Part shown: one piece after another, positions 17,222 through 25,555 of the stretch | Numbering within the stretch: the first letter of the stretch is position 1 | How the letters are laid out: each line of letters begins with the position of its first letter | Origin: JAYXXU01 sp037969155 | Lineage (GTDB): Bacteria; Pseudomonadota; Gammaproteobacteria; Pseudomonadales; Moraxellaceae | DNA length: 39,640 bases | Reading direction: 5' to 3' | Assembly: GCA_037969155.1 (NCBI GenBank) | Contig: JBBKWW010000095.1 | Coordinates: 1 to 39,640 of the forward strand | Translations under genes and position numbers: made by a program | Notes under the pieces: model-generated | What the model was told of the DNA's origin: nothing | The model's database searches: none | What the model saw: the letters and a program-made list of their open reading frames with translations, nothing else

Positions 17222-17848
17222 TTATTTGCTTAAATTAATGCTTTTTCGCAGATTATGCGTGGTTAAGTGACCAAAAACAGCACTGAGCCCTAAAACCACT
17301 GCTACACCCATGTAATGCGCTTGTGTTAAAACTGGCGCACCAATCAATGCAGCCGATGTTTGTCCAAGCGTGAGCTGTTCAGAAATCAGTTTAATTGTGA
17401 TGCCCAAGCACAAAACCCATGCAACAAGGCGATCAGAGCGCGTCATCCAAGCATGAATAGCAGCAGAAAGATAAATTCCATGTAATATTCCAGACAAGCC
17501 TGCATAACGCAGCAAGTCTGGCAAGGCCAGACTCAGCCACAGACTGAGCAGTGGACTCCCTACCAGTAAAATCAACCAAAAACGACGCACAGGATAGTGT
17601 GGAAAAATCCACGGTAATAATAATAGCGCAGTGAGATTTAACACGGCATGCATCCAACCCACATGCACCAGATGCGCTGTCCACAGCCGCCATGGCTCAA
17701 GCCATAAGCGTTCAGACTGATAGATTAAATGTGGCTGATAGCCTTGCAGCAACAAACATAATATCGCAAGCAGCAGCGCATGTCGTAGCAAACGATGCGA
17801 GGCCGCAAGCTGTCGTACCGCCTGAAGCAATGAATGCCAAAACCGCAT
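17222..17848 (-). CDS. Rhombosortase (rhomboid-family GlyGly-CTERM protease)
   Basis: A 208-residue intramembrane serine protease. Early helices are followed by WRLWTAHLVHVGWMHAVLNLTALL (residues 53-76), the conserved rhombosortase block, then the catalytic Ser119 in YAGLSGILHGI and the catalytic His178 in QAHYMGV. Rhombosortases process proteins carrying a C-terminal GlyGly-CTERM signal, often type II secretion substrates, at the inner membrane. No GlyGly-CTERM protein is encoded in this window, so its client is elsewhere. It starts 33 bases after the stop of the AdeT-type binding protein on the same strand and may share its transcript. The general rhomboid alternative (GlpG) is less likely given the short length and the WRLWTAHLVH motif. 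Confidence 0.82.
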   Translation of the reverse strand: MRFWHSLLQAVRQLAASHRLLRHALLLAILCLLLQGYQPHLIYQSERLWLEPWRLWTAHLVHVGWMHAVLNLTALLLLPWIFPHYPVRRFWLILLVGSPLLSLWLSLALPDLLRYAGLSGILHGIYLSAAIHAWMTRSDRLVAWVLCLGITIKLISEQLTLGQTSAALIGAPVLTQAHYMGVAVVLGLSAVFGHLTTHNLRKSINLSK

Positions 17849-17881
17849 CGCTGTGCAGACCGTCAGAAGAAAGCAGGCAAA

Positions 17882-19015
17882 TTATTCACTTTGCATGCTG
17901 CATTCACCACGGGCTGGCTCTTGTTGGCAGCGAATACGTTTCAGCAGGCTCATCATTTTTGGATTATAAATACCCTGCTTCATTAATTCGATACGAGATA
18001 ATCTCGACATTTCATCATAGCGGCGCAAATTAGCAGGCGTACTTTTAATCCAATATTTTTCATCCACAAAGCTTGCATAACGCTCCAACATGCTCACAGC
18101 ACGCGGATACAAAGTTTGGTTGATGTATTGCCGTGACTGCTGACCAAATCCCTCAGGGAAGCGATCAGGATCAATAATCACCTGCAAGCTGACTTGAGCC
18201 AGCACGTAATCAATAATGCCGCCTTTCTGTCCCAGACCCCGATACAACTCTAAGGCTTGGTAGGCGGCCAATGGTGCAATCACGATATCCACGGATTTGG
18301 AATTAAACTTACTGGCAAAATTATTGACATCCGACGGATCCGGCAACGCCCCTAACTCACGTACCAGTTGCGCTTGGGCTTTATCATAATCGAATACGGC
18401 AATCGTCTTGCCAGGCAACTGATCAGCGCTTTTAATATTACGGTCACTGACAAAACCATACGCACTACCAAATGGTAAAATGCCAGCCACTTCAAAAGAG
18501 CGATCACCATCACTGCTCAGCATGAGACTCTGACTACGTGGTGAACTGAGTACCTGCGCCAATGTGCGCATGTGTGCATCAGTTGGAATCGCCCCAACAG
18601 CCTCAATACTGCCCGTAAATGAATTAAATGCACGGGTGCGTAATCCAGTTAATAAGACCGCATCACAATACTTGGTACGAAAATCCTCACTGGCAATCCG
18701 CTCATCTGAATAACTCCGGATTTCAAAATCGACCCCGAGTTGACTGGCATACACTTGATAGTCGCGCATTAGAGCGACCACTTCGCCGGTATGTCCCATA
18801 ATATCCCATACACATAAGCTGCGCTTCACGCTTGTGGTGGAAGCAACACGAATATTATTTGTTTTACGCACGCTATTATTCAACACGCCACTTTGCGGAA
18901 TACGCATTTGTGGCTCAGCAGAGGCTGCTGCCGCGTTCGCTGTATTGGGCGACAGACTCAGTCCCATCCCAGCAGTGAGCAAGAGTCCCAACAGCCAACT
19001 TTGACGGCGTTTCAT
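17882..19015 (-). CDS. Periplasmic putative solute-binding protein, AdeT1/2 family
   Basis: A 377-residue protein with a Sec signal peptide (KRRQSWLLGLLLTAGMGLSL..., likely cleavage after ANA near residue 28). The mature part carries the motifs I recall from Acinetobacter AdeT1/AdeT2: CVWDIMGHTGEVVALM (Cys68), SYSDERIASEDF, CDAVLLTGLRTRAFNSFTGSIEAVGAI (Cys117). A second Cys pair lies near the end (CQQEPARGEC). AdeT was once reported as efflux related, but the fold and this setting, beside TatT and a TRAP permease, argue for a binding protein delivering a substrate. Shine-Dalgarno AGGGG lies about ten bases before the ATG at 19015. A terminator separates it from the TatT gene upstream, so it probably has its own promoter. 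Confidence 0.8.
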   Translation of the reverse strand: MKRRQSWLLGLLLTAGMGLSLSPNTANAAAASAEPQMRIPQSGVLNNSVRKTNNIRVASTTSVKRSLCVWDIMGHTGEVVALMRDYQVYASQLGVDFEIRSYSDERIASEDFRTKYCDAVLLTGLRTRAFNSFTGSIEAVGAIPTDAHMRTLAQVLSSPRSQSLMLSSDGDRSFEVAGILPFGSAYGFVSDRNIKSADQLPGKTIAVFDYDKAQAQLVRELGALPDPSDVNNFASKFNSKSVDIVIAPLAAYQALELYRGLGQKGGIIDYVLAQVSLQVIIDPDRFPEGFGQQSRQYINQTLYPRAVSMLERYASFVDEKYWIKSTPANLRRYDEMSRLSRIELMKQGIYNPKMMSLLKRIRCQQEPARGECSMQSE

Positions 19016-19062
19016 ATTTTCAGCCCCTTTGACTCACAAAAAAGTATTTTTACTATAACAAT

Positions 19063-19087
19063 AAAACCGCCCATGTTAGGCGGCTTT
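19063..19087 (-). terminator. Terminator after the TatT-like gene
   Basis: On the minus strand AAAGCCGCC pairs with GGGCGGTTT around a short loop (arms 19063-19072 and 19079-19087), followed by TTTTATT. It lies about 30 bases after the TatT-like stop and before the AdeT-type gene. Confidence 0.65.
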
Positions 19088-19118
19088 ATCAAACGTATGC
19101 ACTGCATCAGCGAGACGG

Positions 19119-20159
19119 TTACATCAGATCATCGAGGTTAATCCCAAGATCTTCAACCTCTTGCTTTTCATCCCAAAAACGGACGTAGCCAGTATCTGGT
19201 GTGCGTGTACCGGTATTTTCGGTCCAGTAACGATCAGCAATGCCTTGTACCAGTTGCCGACCAATACCATCAAGTAGACGATACTGCGGATTGACTGGCA
19301 TTTTGGCTTCCAGTGATTGGCCATACAGACGCAGCGCATCCCGAATTCGCTCGTCTTCACCGGTTGCCTGTGCCGCTAGCGCGTAAATCGCATGCGGTAA
19401 CCGCACACCATTGCGCTCGCCCACTTTGGTCATGTCTTGCATGGTACGGAATGGATCTGGCTTGCCTTCGCTAGCACCTGGCAATAACGTCCAAATCGCG
19501 GCACGAACCGCAAGTGGCGTACCCCAGAATTTTTCGTTATCCAGACACTCCATACCACGGTCGACCACCGCAGCAATATCTTTTGGCACGTTGACCGCAC
19601 CTTGTGCTGCGATATCATTAATAACAGCTTGTAAGCCCGTTACCAAACCCATCATGTAAATCAGCTTGTCAAAGTCAGTCTTCATCGACGGGCATTGATC
19701 ACCGAGCTTGATTCGGTAGTCACGTTCCCATTTTTCGACAAACATCTGATAAGCGGAGTATTGGCGACGTGCAGCAATTTCGGCCCAGCGTTTTTGTGCA
19801 ATCCGTGCATCTTGTGCTTCTTCAATCGCACCCGACTTGGCGGAGCGCAAATAACGCAACTCGTGTTCAAGTGCTTCATTTTCGGCACAAATCGCAGAAC
19901 CGGCTTGCAGCAACACAGCCAGTTTAGTGGGATCAGCACCCAGATTTTGTAAGCTTAAAATCAATGGGGTCAGCGCGGTGCCCGACTCACAGACCATCTG
20001 TGCATCTTCCATCGCGACAATCGGCGGTACAAGGCGGTTTTCGGTGAACCGAATCCCGATGTTTGCACCCTGTTTTAAAATCTGAGAACAACCCGATAGC
20101 AAAAATGTTGCCCCGAGTACAACCGCCATGCCTTGGCGGATTTTACGGACGGTAGACAT
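19119..20159 (-). CDS. TRAP transporter TatT-component family lipoprotein
   Basis: A 346-residue predicted lipoprotein: signal MSTVRKIRQGMAVVLGATFLLSGC with lipobox LSGC, Cys24. The remainder is almost all helical and contains the pattern I associate with TatT (T component) proteins of TRAP systems: GTPLAVRAAIWTLLPGA, LYGQSLEAKMPVNPQYRLLDGIGRQLV and IADRYWTENTG. In Treponema, TatT forms a ring of helical repeats that contacts the binding protein TatP. Its location directly before an AdeT-type binding protein and a TRAP permease supports this reading. It ends just before a terminator. Without a family search this remains a strong but not certain match. Confidence 0.65.
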   Translation of the reverse strand: MSTVRKIRQGMAVVLGATFLLSGCSQILKQGANIGIRFTENRLVPPIVAMEDAQMVCESGTALTPLILSLQNLGADPTKLAVLLQAGSAICAENEALEHELRYLRSAKSGAIEEAQDARIAQKRWAEIAARRQYSAYQMFVEKWERDYRIKLGDQCPSMKTDFDKLIYMMGLVTGLQAVINDIAAQGAVNVPKDIAAVVDRGMECLDNEKFWGTPLAVRAAIWTLLPGASEGKPDPFRTMQDMTKVGERNGVRLPHAIYALAAQATGEDERIRDALRLYGQSLEAKMPVNPQYRLLDGIGRQLVQGIADRYWTENTGTRTPDTGYVRFWDEKQEVEDLGINLDDLM

Positions 20160-20296
20160 ACCCTAAGGTCCCCTATTGTTGTTGTCCTATGTGGCGATCA
20201 AGATAACACGTTTCAACCGCCGCTCAAGCTTTCTAATCCGTAAACCAGACAAGCCAATCACAGGGACTATTATCGTGTCCGGATCAGAGACTCACA

Positions 20297-20317
20297 CACC
20301 GAAAGCCGTGTTCGGTG
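20297..20317. repeat. Short inverted repeat upstream of the TatT-like gene
   Basis: CACCGAA (20297-20303) and TTCGGTG (20311-20317) are perfect seven-base arms with a seven-base spacer. It lies between the pnp T-run and the TatT-like gene (minus strand), so it could be a second pnp terminator hairpin or an operator for the TatT-like gene. It has no T-run of its own. Confidence 0.4.
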
Positions 20318-20332
20318 CATGTCATTACAAAC

Positions 20333-20365
20333 AAAAAAAACGTTATTCAGGCGGCTCAATCACGT
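20333..20365 (-). terminator. Probable terminator of pnp
   Basis: On the minus strand an imperfect stem with outer ACGT/ACGT and inner ATT/AAT and AG/CT pairs is followed directly by eight T residues (plus A-run 20333-20340). It begins 11 bases after the pnp stop. Confidence 0.55.
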
Positions 20366-20375
20366 CTGTGGTGAA

Positions 20376-22466
20376 TTAGCCTTGCTGAATGTCTTTCATG
20401 GTCAATTTGATACGACCACGTTGATCAACGTCAACCACTTGTACCATAACTTTCTGGCCTTCGCTCAATACATCGGCAACATTTGCAATGCGCTGATTGG
20501 AAATTTGCGAAATATGTAATAGGCCATCAGTACCTGGTAATAAGTTTACAAAGGCACCAAACTCAACAATCCGTACGACTGTGCCTTCGTACATGGTGCC
20601 CGGCTCGACTTCAGCAGTGAGCGCTTGGATTTTAGCAATGGCGGCTTGAGTGGCAGCTTTGCTTTCACCAAACACGCGAACCGTACCACTGTCTTCGATG
20701 TCGATGCTGGCTTTGGTTTCTTCAGTCAACGCACGGATGGTCGCGCCGCCTTTACCAATCACGTCACGGATTTTGTCTGGATTGATCTGAATCACAGCAT
20801 AGGTTGGTGCGTGCATGTTGATTTCAGCACGCGCACGCGGTAACACTTGATTCATGGCATTGAGAATATGCATGCGGCCGCTGTACGCCTGATTCAGCGC
20901 CTGCTCCATGATTTGCTCATTGATGCCTTCGATTTTGATATCCATCTGCAACGCAGTAATACCATTGGCTGAACCGGCTACTTTAAAGTCCATGTCGCCG
21001 AGATGATCTTCATCACCCAAGATATCGGACAATATGGCAAAACGCTCGCCTTCTTTGACCAGACCCATGGCAATACCAGCGACTGGCGCTTTCAACGGTA
21101 CACCGGCATCCATCAATGCCAATGACGCACCACATACAGAGGCCATGGATGATGAGCCATTTGACTCAGTGATATCCGATACAATCCGGATCACGTATGG
21201 GAAGCGGTCAGCGGGTGGCAATACGGCGTATACACCACGACGTGCCAGACGACCGTGACCGATTTCGCGGCGTTTTGGACCTGACTCACGGCCAGTTTCG
21301 CCGACTGAGTACGCAGGGAAGTTGTAATGCAGCATGAACGGATCAGTTTTAGTGCCCGACAAGCTATCGACCATCAGCGCATCACGGGTATTACCCAATG
21401 TCGCGGTGACCAAGGCTTGGGTTTCGCCACGGGTAAATAGCGATGAACCATGCGCACGCGGTAAAACACCGACTTGCACATCTAGACCCCGCACAGTCGT
21501 GGTATCACGACCATCAATCCGTGGCTTACCTGACAGGATATTGTCACGCACAGTGCGGTATTTCAGGTCTTCAAACAGCTTGGCCAGCTCATTCGCATCC
21601 ACATCACTGCCTTCAGGCGCAAATTCTGCCACAGCGGTTTTTTTGATCGCACCGAGTGCTTCATAACGCTGCTGTTTCTCTTGGATGGCATAGGCTTCAG
21701 AGATCTGTGCAGCAAAGCGCTCAGTAAGCTGGGCTTTCAATGCTTCGTTTTGCACAGGTGCGACCCATACCGATGGCGTAGCACCGACTTCAGCGGCAAA
21801 TTGCTTAATGGCTTCAATCACCACTTGCATTTCGTCGTGGCCAAACAAGACCGCACCGAGCATCTGATCTTCAGACAGTTCTTTGGCCTCTGATTCCACC
21901 ATCAAAACGGCTTTATCAGTCCCCGCCACCACCAGATCCAAGTCACTCTGACGCAGCTCTTCGGTGTTTGGGTTCAGGATATATTCACCGTTAATCAAGC
22001 CAACCCGCGCACCCGCGATTGGACCATTAAACGGAACACCCGCAATGCTCAAGGCAGCGGAGGTACCGATCATGGCTGCGATATCGGCATCCATGCTCTT
22101 GTCAGAGGACACCACGCTTGCAGTGACTTGTACTTCGTTGTAATAACCTTCTGGAAACAACGGGCGAATCGGACGGTCGATCAAACGTGAAATCAGCGTT
22201 TCTTGCTCAGACTGACGGCCTTCACGCTTGCCATAACCACCAGGGATACGACCAGCGGCATATTGCTTTTCTTGATAATTCACGGTTAAGGCAAAAAAAT
22301 CCTGACCGGGTTTGGCGGATTTGGCGGCAACCACCGCAACCAGCACACTGACACCACCCATGGTGATATATACCGTGTTGGCTTGGCGGGCAATCCGACC
22401 CGTTTCCAATACCACAGGATAACGGCCAAACTGAAATTCTTTACGTACGATATTGAACATTGACAT
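20376..22466 (-). CDS. pnp: Polyribonucleotide nucleotidyltransferase (PNPase)
   Basis: A 696-residue phosphorolytic 3'-5' exoribonuclease and degradosome component. It has two RNase PH cores (first about 1-210, with GGVSVLVAVVA and AGRIPGGYGKREGRQSEQET; second about 310-530, with RAHGSSLFTRGETQALVTATLG), then a KH domain (INPDKIRDVIGKGGATIRALTEE, about 555-615) and a C-terminal S1 domain (MYEGTVVRIVEFGAFVNLLPGTDGLLHISQIS, about 620-690). The start at 22466 has GAGGA five bases upstream; a second ATG two codons later is less well spaced. It lies downstream of rpsO on the same strand with a terminator and a long leader hairpin between them, the classical arrangement. Confidence 0.97.
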   Translation of the reverse strand: MSMFNIVRKEFQFGRYPVVLETGRIARQANTVYITMGGVSVLVAVVAAKSAKPGQDFFALTVNYQEKQYAAGRIPGGYGKREGRQSEQETLISRLIDRPIRPLFPEGYYNEVQVTASVVSSDKSMDADIAAMIGTSAALSIAGVPFNGPIAGARVGLINGEYILNPNTEELRQSDLDLVVAGTDKAVLMVESEAKELSEDQMLGAVLFGHDEMQVVIEAIKQFAAEVGATPSVWVAPVQNEALKAQLTERFAAQISEAYAIQEKQQRYEALGAIKKTAVAEFAPEGSDVDANELAKLFEDLKYRTVRDNILSGKPRIDGRDTTTVRGLDVQVGVLPRAHGSSLFTRGETQALVTATLGNTRDALMVDSLSGTKTDPFMLHYNFPAYSVGETGRESGPKRREIGHGRLARRGVYAVLPPADRFPYVIRIVSDITESNGSSSMASVCGASLALMDAGVPLKAPVAGIAMGLVKEGERFAILSDILGDEDHLGDMDFKVAGSANGITALQMDIKIEGINEQIMEQALNQAYSGRMHILNAMNQVLPRARAEINMHAPTYAVIQINPDKIRDVIGKGGATIRALTEETKASIDIEDSGTVRVFGESKAATQAAIAKIQALTAEVEPGTMYEGTVVRIVEFGAFVNLLPGTDGLLHISQISNQRIANVADVLSEGQKVMVQVVDVDQRGRIKLTMKDIQQG

Positions 22467-22496
22467 ACAGTCCTCAGGGATTTTGCTGTCGTGGCA

Positions 22497-22552
22497 GCCT
22501 CTAACGGTTGTCGTCCCTAGATCTTAAAACAGGAACAACAGCGGTTAGAAGC
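22497..22552 (-). promoter_or_regulatory. Long imperfect hairpin in the pnp leader (candidate RNase III site)
   Basis: Positions 22497-22517 and 22532-22552 form a 21-position stem with two mismatches and a few G-U pairs around a 14-base loop. In E. coli the pnp leader has a long stem-loop between the rpsO terminator and pnp; RNase III cuts it, and PNPase then degrades the upstream strand and represses its own mRNA. Position and size here match that arrangement; function is inferred. Confidence 0.65.
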
Positions 22553-22577
22553 CGCGCCACGAGTGATTTTAAACAAC

Positions 22578-22604
22578 AAAAAGGGGTGCGAAACATCGCA
22601 CCCC
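22578..22604 (-). terminator. Terminator of rpsO
   Basis: GGGGTGCG (22583-22590) and CGCACCCC (22597-22604) form a perfect eight-pair stem with a six-base loop. On the minus strand it is followed by five T residues and TGTTGTT. It lies 66 bases after the rpsO stop and probably allows partial read-through into pnp. Confidence 0.85.
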
Positions 22605-22670
22605 TTCTTTTATACCGGAAACGGCAATTTGCCTAGTCCTACAATTGTAGACGCTATGGCGATTGGCAAC

Positions 22671-22940
22671 TTAGCGACGCAGACCCAACGCACCAATCAG
22701 CACTTGATAACGGTCTGAATTTTTGCCTTTCAGATAATCAAGTAGCTTACGGCGTTGGTTGACCATACGGATCAAACCACGACGGCTATGATGGTCATGT
22801 TTGTGGGCTTTAAAATGTGACTGCAAATCATTGATTTGGGCAGTCAACAACGCCACTTGCACTTCTGGTGAACCTGTGTCGTTTTCAACACGTGCAAATT
22901 TTGCAATGATTTCTGCACGATCAGTATTGGTTAAAGCCAT
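22671..22940 (-). CDS. rpsO: 30S ribosomal protein S15
   Basis: An 89-residue protein, the exact usual length, starting MALTNTDRAEIIAKFAR at the ATG at 22940 with GGAG about eight bases upstream; a longer in-frame extension to 22985 is not part of S15. The conserved segments TGSPEVQVALLTAQINDLQSHF, KHDHHSRRGL and VNQRRKLLDYLK are all present. S15 binds 16S rRNA helices 20-22 early in 30S assembly. The neighbouring pnp downstream is the classical partner. Confidence 0.97.
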   Translation of the reverse strand: MALTNTDRAEIIAKFARVENDTGSPEVQVALLTAQINDLQSHFKAHKHDHHSRRGLIRMVNQRRKLLDYLKGKNSDRYQVLIGALGLRR

Positions 22941-22999
22941 GTGTGTTCTCCGAGATGCATCAATTTTAGGAACGCCGTGCATCACTACAGCGGAGCGCC

Positions 23000-23028
23000 A
23001 CTATAGCGAATTTATCGCGATTGAACCA
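23000..23028 (-). promoter_or_regulatory. Candidate rpsO promoter
   Basis: On the minus strand a strong -10 TATAGT (23005-23000) with a weak -35 TGGTTC (23028-23023) at 17 bases. The predicted start near 22993 would give a leader of about 50 bases. Confidence 0.45.
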
Positions 23029-23105
23029 GCCCTGTCATCAGCACAAATTTGCTAAATCCAAGACATCAACTGCTGTTTTCGTCGTGATTTGTCTGGATTC
23101 TCGAT

Positions 23106-23134
23106 TTGCTTTGCATTACAAATAACACTATACG
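23106..23134 (+). promoter_or_regulatory. Candidate promoter of the serine hydrolase gene
   Basis: TTGCTT (23106-23111), a 17-base spacer and TATACG (23129-23134), each 4/6 to consensus, point to a start near 23141, about 22 bases before the ATG at 23163. Confidence 0.4.
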
Positions 23135-23162
23135 ATTTTTAATTGGGGCAACCTTTCCGACC

Positions 23163-24464
23163 ATGAAGCTGTTTTCGACTAATACCTGCCATGTGGTAGA
23201 TGATCTGGCTCGCATCACCGTGCGTGCTACAAATGAACAAGCTGCTGAACGTGGTGGCATGGATCAGCAACAAGTCCAGCACATTTGGCATGCGGTGGAA
23301 GGACTGTATCAAACCGGCAACCATCCGATGCTGTCACTGTGTATTCGCCGTCAAGGGCAAATCGTCCTCAATCGCTCCATCGGCCATGCCAATGGCAATG
23401 GCCCTGACGACACGGCAGCGACCCCAAAGCTATTGGCACAACCAACCACACCCGTCTGCTTATTTTCAGCCTCTAAAGTCGTGACAGCCATGCTGTTGCA
23501 CTATTTGGATGAACATAGCGAGCTCAGCTTACTGGATCCGATTTCGCACTATATTCCTGAATATGGTGTCAATGGCAAGCGTCGCGCCACGCTGTTTCAT
23601 TTGATGGCGCATCGCGGCGGTATCCCAAAGATCGATGGCGACTTGCCACCAGAACTCATGTTTGATAAAGCGCAAGTTTTAAAACGCTTGTGTGAAGCTA
23701 AACCCGTGTCACCATCGGGCCATCGCTTGGCCTATCACGCCTTGAGTGCCGGTTATATTATCGGTGAGGTGATCGAACGTGTGACGGGGATGGATCTACG
23801 GCAGTTCTTGCAACAAACCATCGCACAGCCGCTGCAAATGCCGCTATTTAACTATGGTCTCGCCGAGCAATATCGTGACCAAGTCGGCCGCAGCTACGCC
23901 ACAGGATTACACCCGTCACTCGGCACCAACCAGTATCTAAAACATGTGATTGGCGGTGATCTGAAGCTGGCCGTGGATTTGACCAATGACCCACGTTTTA
24001 TGGATACCATTTGTCCGGCGGGCAATCTGTATACCGATGCAGAGCAAGCCTCACGTTTTTTTGAAATGTTGTTGAACGGCGGCGAGTTGGATGGCACGCG
24101 GATTTTTAGTGAGCGTACGGTGTTTCGCTCGACGCTAGAAACCACCCGTCCAGCGATTGATCACACACTGATGATTCCGATGCGCTACGGCATGGGGCCG
24201 ATGCTGGGCGCGAACCCCGTCGGTTTATTTGGCCCGATGAGTAAGCATGCGTTTGGGCACTTGGGCTTTTCTAATATCTTGTGCTGGGCAGATCCTGAGC
24301 GCGATATTAGCGTTGCACTGTTATCATCGGGTAAATCCGTGATCGGTACACACCTACCCGCCTTGGCGAAACTGTTGTATCAAATCTCGGTTCAATGCCC
24401 ACGCGTGCCACTGCAACAGCGGCGCTCGGTGTTTGGGCATGACAATCAGGCAGTATCAGTGTAA
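23163..24464 (+). CDS. Serine hydrolase of the beta-lactamase/EstB (class C-like) fold
   Basis: A 433-residue protein. The SxxK motif is SASK (Ser102, Lys105) in LFSASKVVTAM; the second motif position is Tyr in LAYHALSAGYIIGEV, as in EstB-type esterases rather than YxN of true class C lactamases; the third motif region is HAFGHLGFSN, with HLG in place of KTG. This pattern fits an esterase or peptidase of the beta-lactamase superfamily more than an antibiotic-hydrolysing enzyme. No signal peptide is seen, so it is probably cytoplasmic. I chose the ATG at 23163 over the frame's upstream start at 23106, which lies inside the putative promoter. It is inserted on the opposite strand between rpsO and truB. 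Confidence 0.85.
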   Translation: MKLFSTNTCHVVDDLARITVRATNEQAAERGGMDQQQVQHIWHAVEGLYQTGNHPMLSLCIRRQGQIVLNRSIGHANGNGPDDTAATPKLLAQPTTPVCLFSASKVVTAMLLHYLDEHSELSLLDPISHYIPEYGVNGKRRATLFHLMAHRGGIPKIDGDLPPELMFDKAQVLKRLCEAKPVSPSGHRLAYHALSAGYIIGEVIERVTGMDLRQFLQQTIAQPLQMPLFNYGLAEQYRDQVGRSYATGLHPSLGTNQYLKHVIGGDLKLAVDLTNDPRFMDTICPAGNLYTDAEQASRFFEMLLNGGELDGTRIFSERTVFRSTLETTRPAIDHTLMIPMRYGMGPMLGANPVGLFGPMSKHAFGHLGFSNILCWADPERDISVALLSSGKSVIGTHLPALAKLLYQISVQCPRVPLQQRRSVFGHDNQAVSV

Positions 24465-24481
24465 TCATCAAGACTACAACA

Positions 24482-24505
24482 GTTGGCGGCTAAAAAACCG
24501 CCAAC
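24482..24505. terminator. Hairpin between convergent hydrolase gene and truB
   Basis: GTTGGCGG (24482-24489) and CCGCCAAC (24498-24505) form a perfect eight-pair stem with an A-rich loop. There is no T-run on either side, so it may be a hairpin that protects or weakly terminates the two convergent transcripts. Confidence 0.5.
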
Positions 24506-24508
24506 ACC

Positions 24509-25417
24509 TTACAGGGGGTAATTCACTAGCCTTTTGGGCTGAAAATTCCGCTCATCACTGACCTCGCCCAAGCCCAAAAAACGCCCTTTTGCAAAAGCTA
24601 ACGCCACGCCTTGCGCCGCATCGACCATCACCGCCTGCCCACGATTAAAATAAAAATCTTCGCCATGATCCAGATCAATGCGAGGCAAGTCCGCCACCGG
24701 TGCATACATGGGCAACAACAATGCCTCACGCGCAGGTTCGTCCAGCGACTCTAAATACTCCACCGTGAGCTGATCATCCAACATAAAACCGCCCGTCTGG
24801 GTGCGATGCAGCTTTTCGACATGCCCACCACAGCCTAAGACCTCACCGATATCTTCGGCCAGCGTGCGAATATAAGTGCCTTTGCTAGAGATCACATCGA
24901 GGGTCAAGGTCTGCTCAGTAAAGCTGACCAACTGTAACTGATGAATCGTCACCGGACGCGCCGGACGATCCACTTCGATGCCCAATCGCGCCAATTCATA
25001 CAGTGGTCGACCGTCTTTTTTGAGCGCGGAATACATCGGCGGTACTTGCATAATCGCACCACGAAACTGCGCCAATACCGTTTCAATCAGCGCCGCATCT
25101 AATACTGGAATAGCACGCTCTTGTAAAATTTCGCCTTCACGGTCGGCGGTAGTGGTGGTTTGACCCAAGCGCACCACCGTCTGATAGCGCTTATCGGCAT
25201 GCAGTAAATAATGCGAAAACTTGGTCGCCTCACCCAGACAAATCGGCAACAAACCGGTCGCCAACGGGTCTAGCGCACCGGTATGACCCGCTTTTTCCGC
25301 GCGATACAGCCAGCGGATTTTTTGTAAAATCCCGTTAGAACTAACCCCTTCAGGTTTATTGAGCAAAAAAACGCCACTAATCGGACGGCGTTGAATTTTA
25401 ATTCGTGGTTGAGTCAT
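24509..25417 (-). CDS. truB: tRNA pseudouridine(55) synthase
   Basis: A 302-residue protein that makes pseudouridine 55 in the T-loop of tRNAs. The catalytic Asp50 is in KAGHTGALDPLATGLLP, and the family motifs GVFLLNKPEGVSSN, KRYQTVVRLGQTTTTADREGE, PPMYSALKKDGRPLYELAR and SSKGTYIRTLAEDIG are all present. The start is the ATG at 25417 (MTQPRIKIQRR), since the upstream in-frame extension to 25513 does not resemble TruB. In E. coli truB follows rbfA; here about 4.2 kb of other genes separate them. The Shine-Dalgarno is weak. Confidence 0.95.
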   Translation of the reverse strand: MTQPRIKIQRRPISGVFLLNKPEGVSSNGILQKIRWLYRAEKAGHTGALDPLATGLLPICLGEATKFSHYLLHADKRYQTVVRLGQTTTTADREGEILQERAIPVLDAALIETVLAQFRGAIMQVPPMYSALKKDGRPLYELARLGIEVDRPARPVTIHQLQLVSFTEQTLTLDVISSKGTYIRTLAEDIGEVLGCGGHVEKLHRTQTGGFMLDDQLTVEYLESLDEPAREALLLPMYAPVADLPRIDLDHGEDFYFNRGQAVMVDAAQGVALAFAKGRFLGLGEVSDERNFQPKRLVNYPL

Positions 25418-25555
25418 CACAGCATATTCCCAAGCAATCAATGCATGATAACAAACATTTTCCTGTTCGCAGCTCACAAAAACACATGCAATTGTGCTGC
25501 GATTGCAGTACATTCTAAAGATCAGACAACAACCATTGTCAGCAAGGACTCGCCC

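Noticed and set aside
23163..24464. Antibiotic resistance beta-lactamase
   Set aside because: The second and third motifs (YHA, HLG) and the lack of a signal peptide fit an EstB-type esterase rather than a class C lactamase.
25391..25555. N-terminal extension of the molybdopterin oxidoreductase to 25391
   Set aside because: It overlaps the start of truB and has no ribosome site, whereas ATG 25556 has AAGGA and begins just before the family's 4Fe-4S motif.
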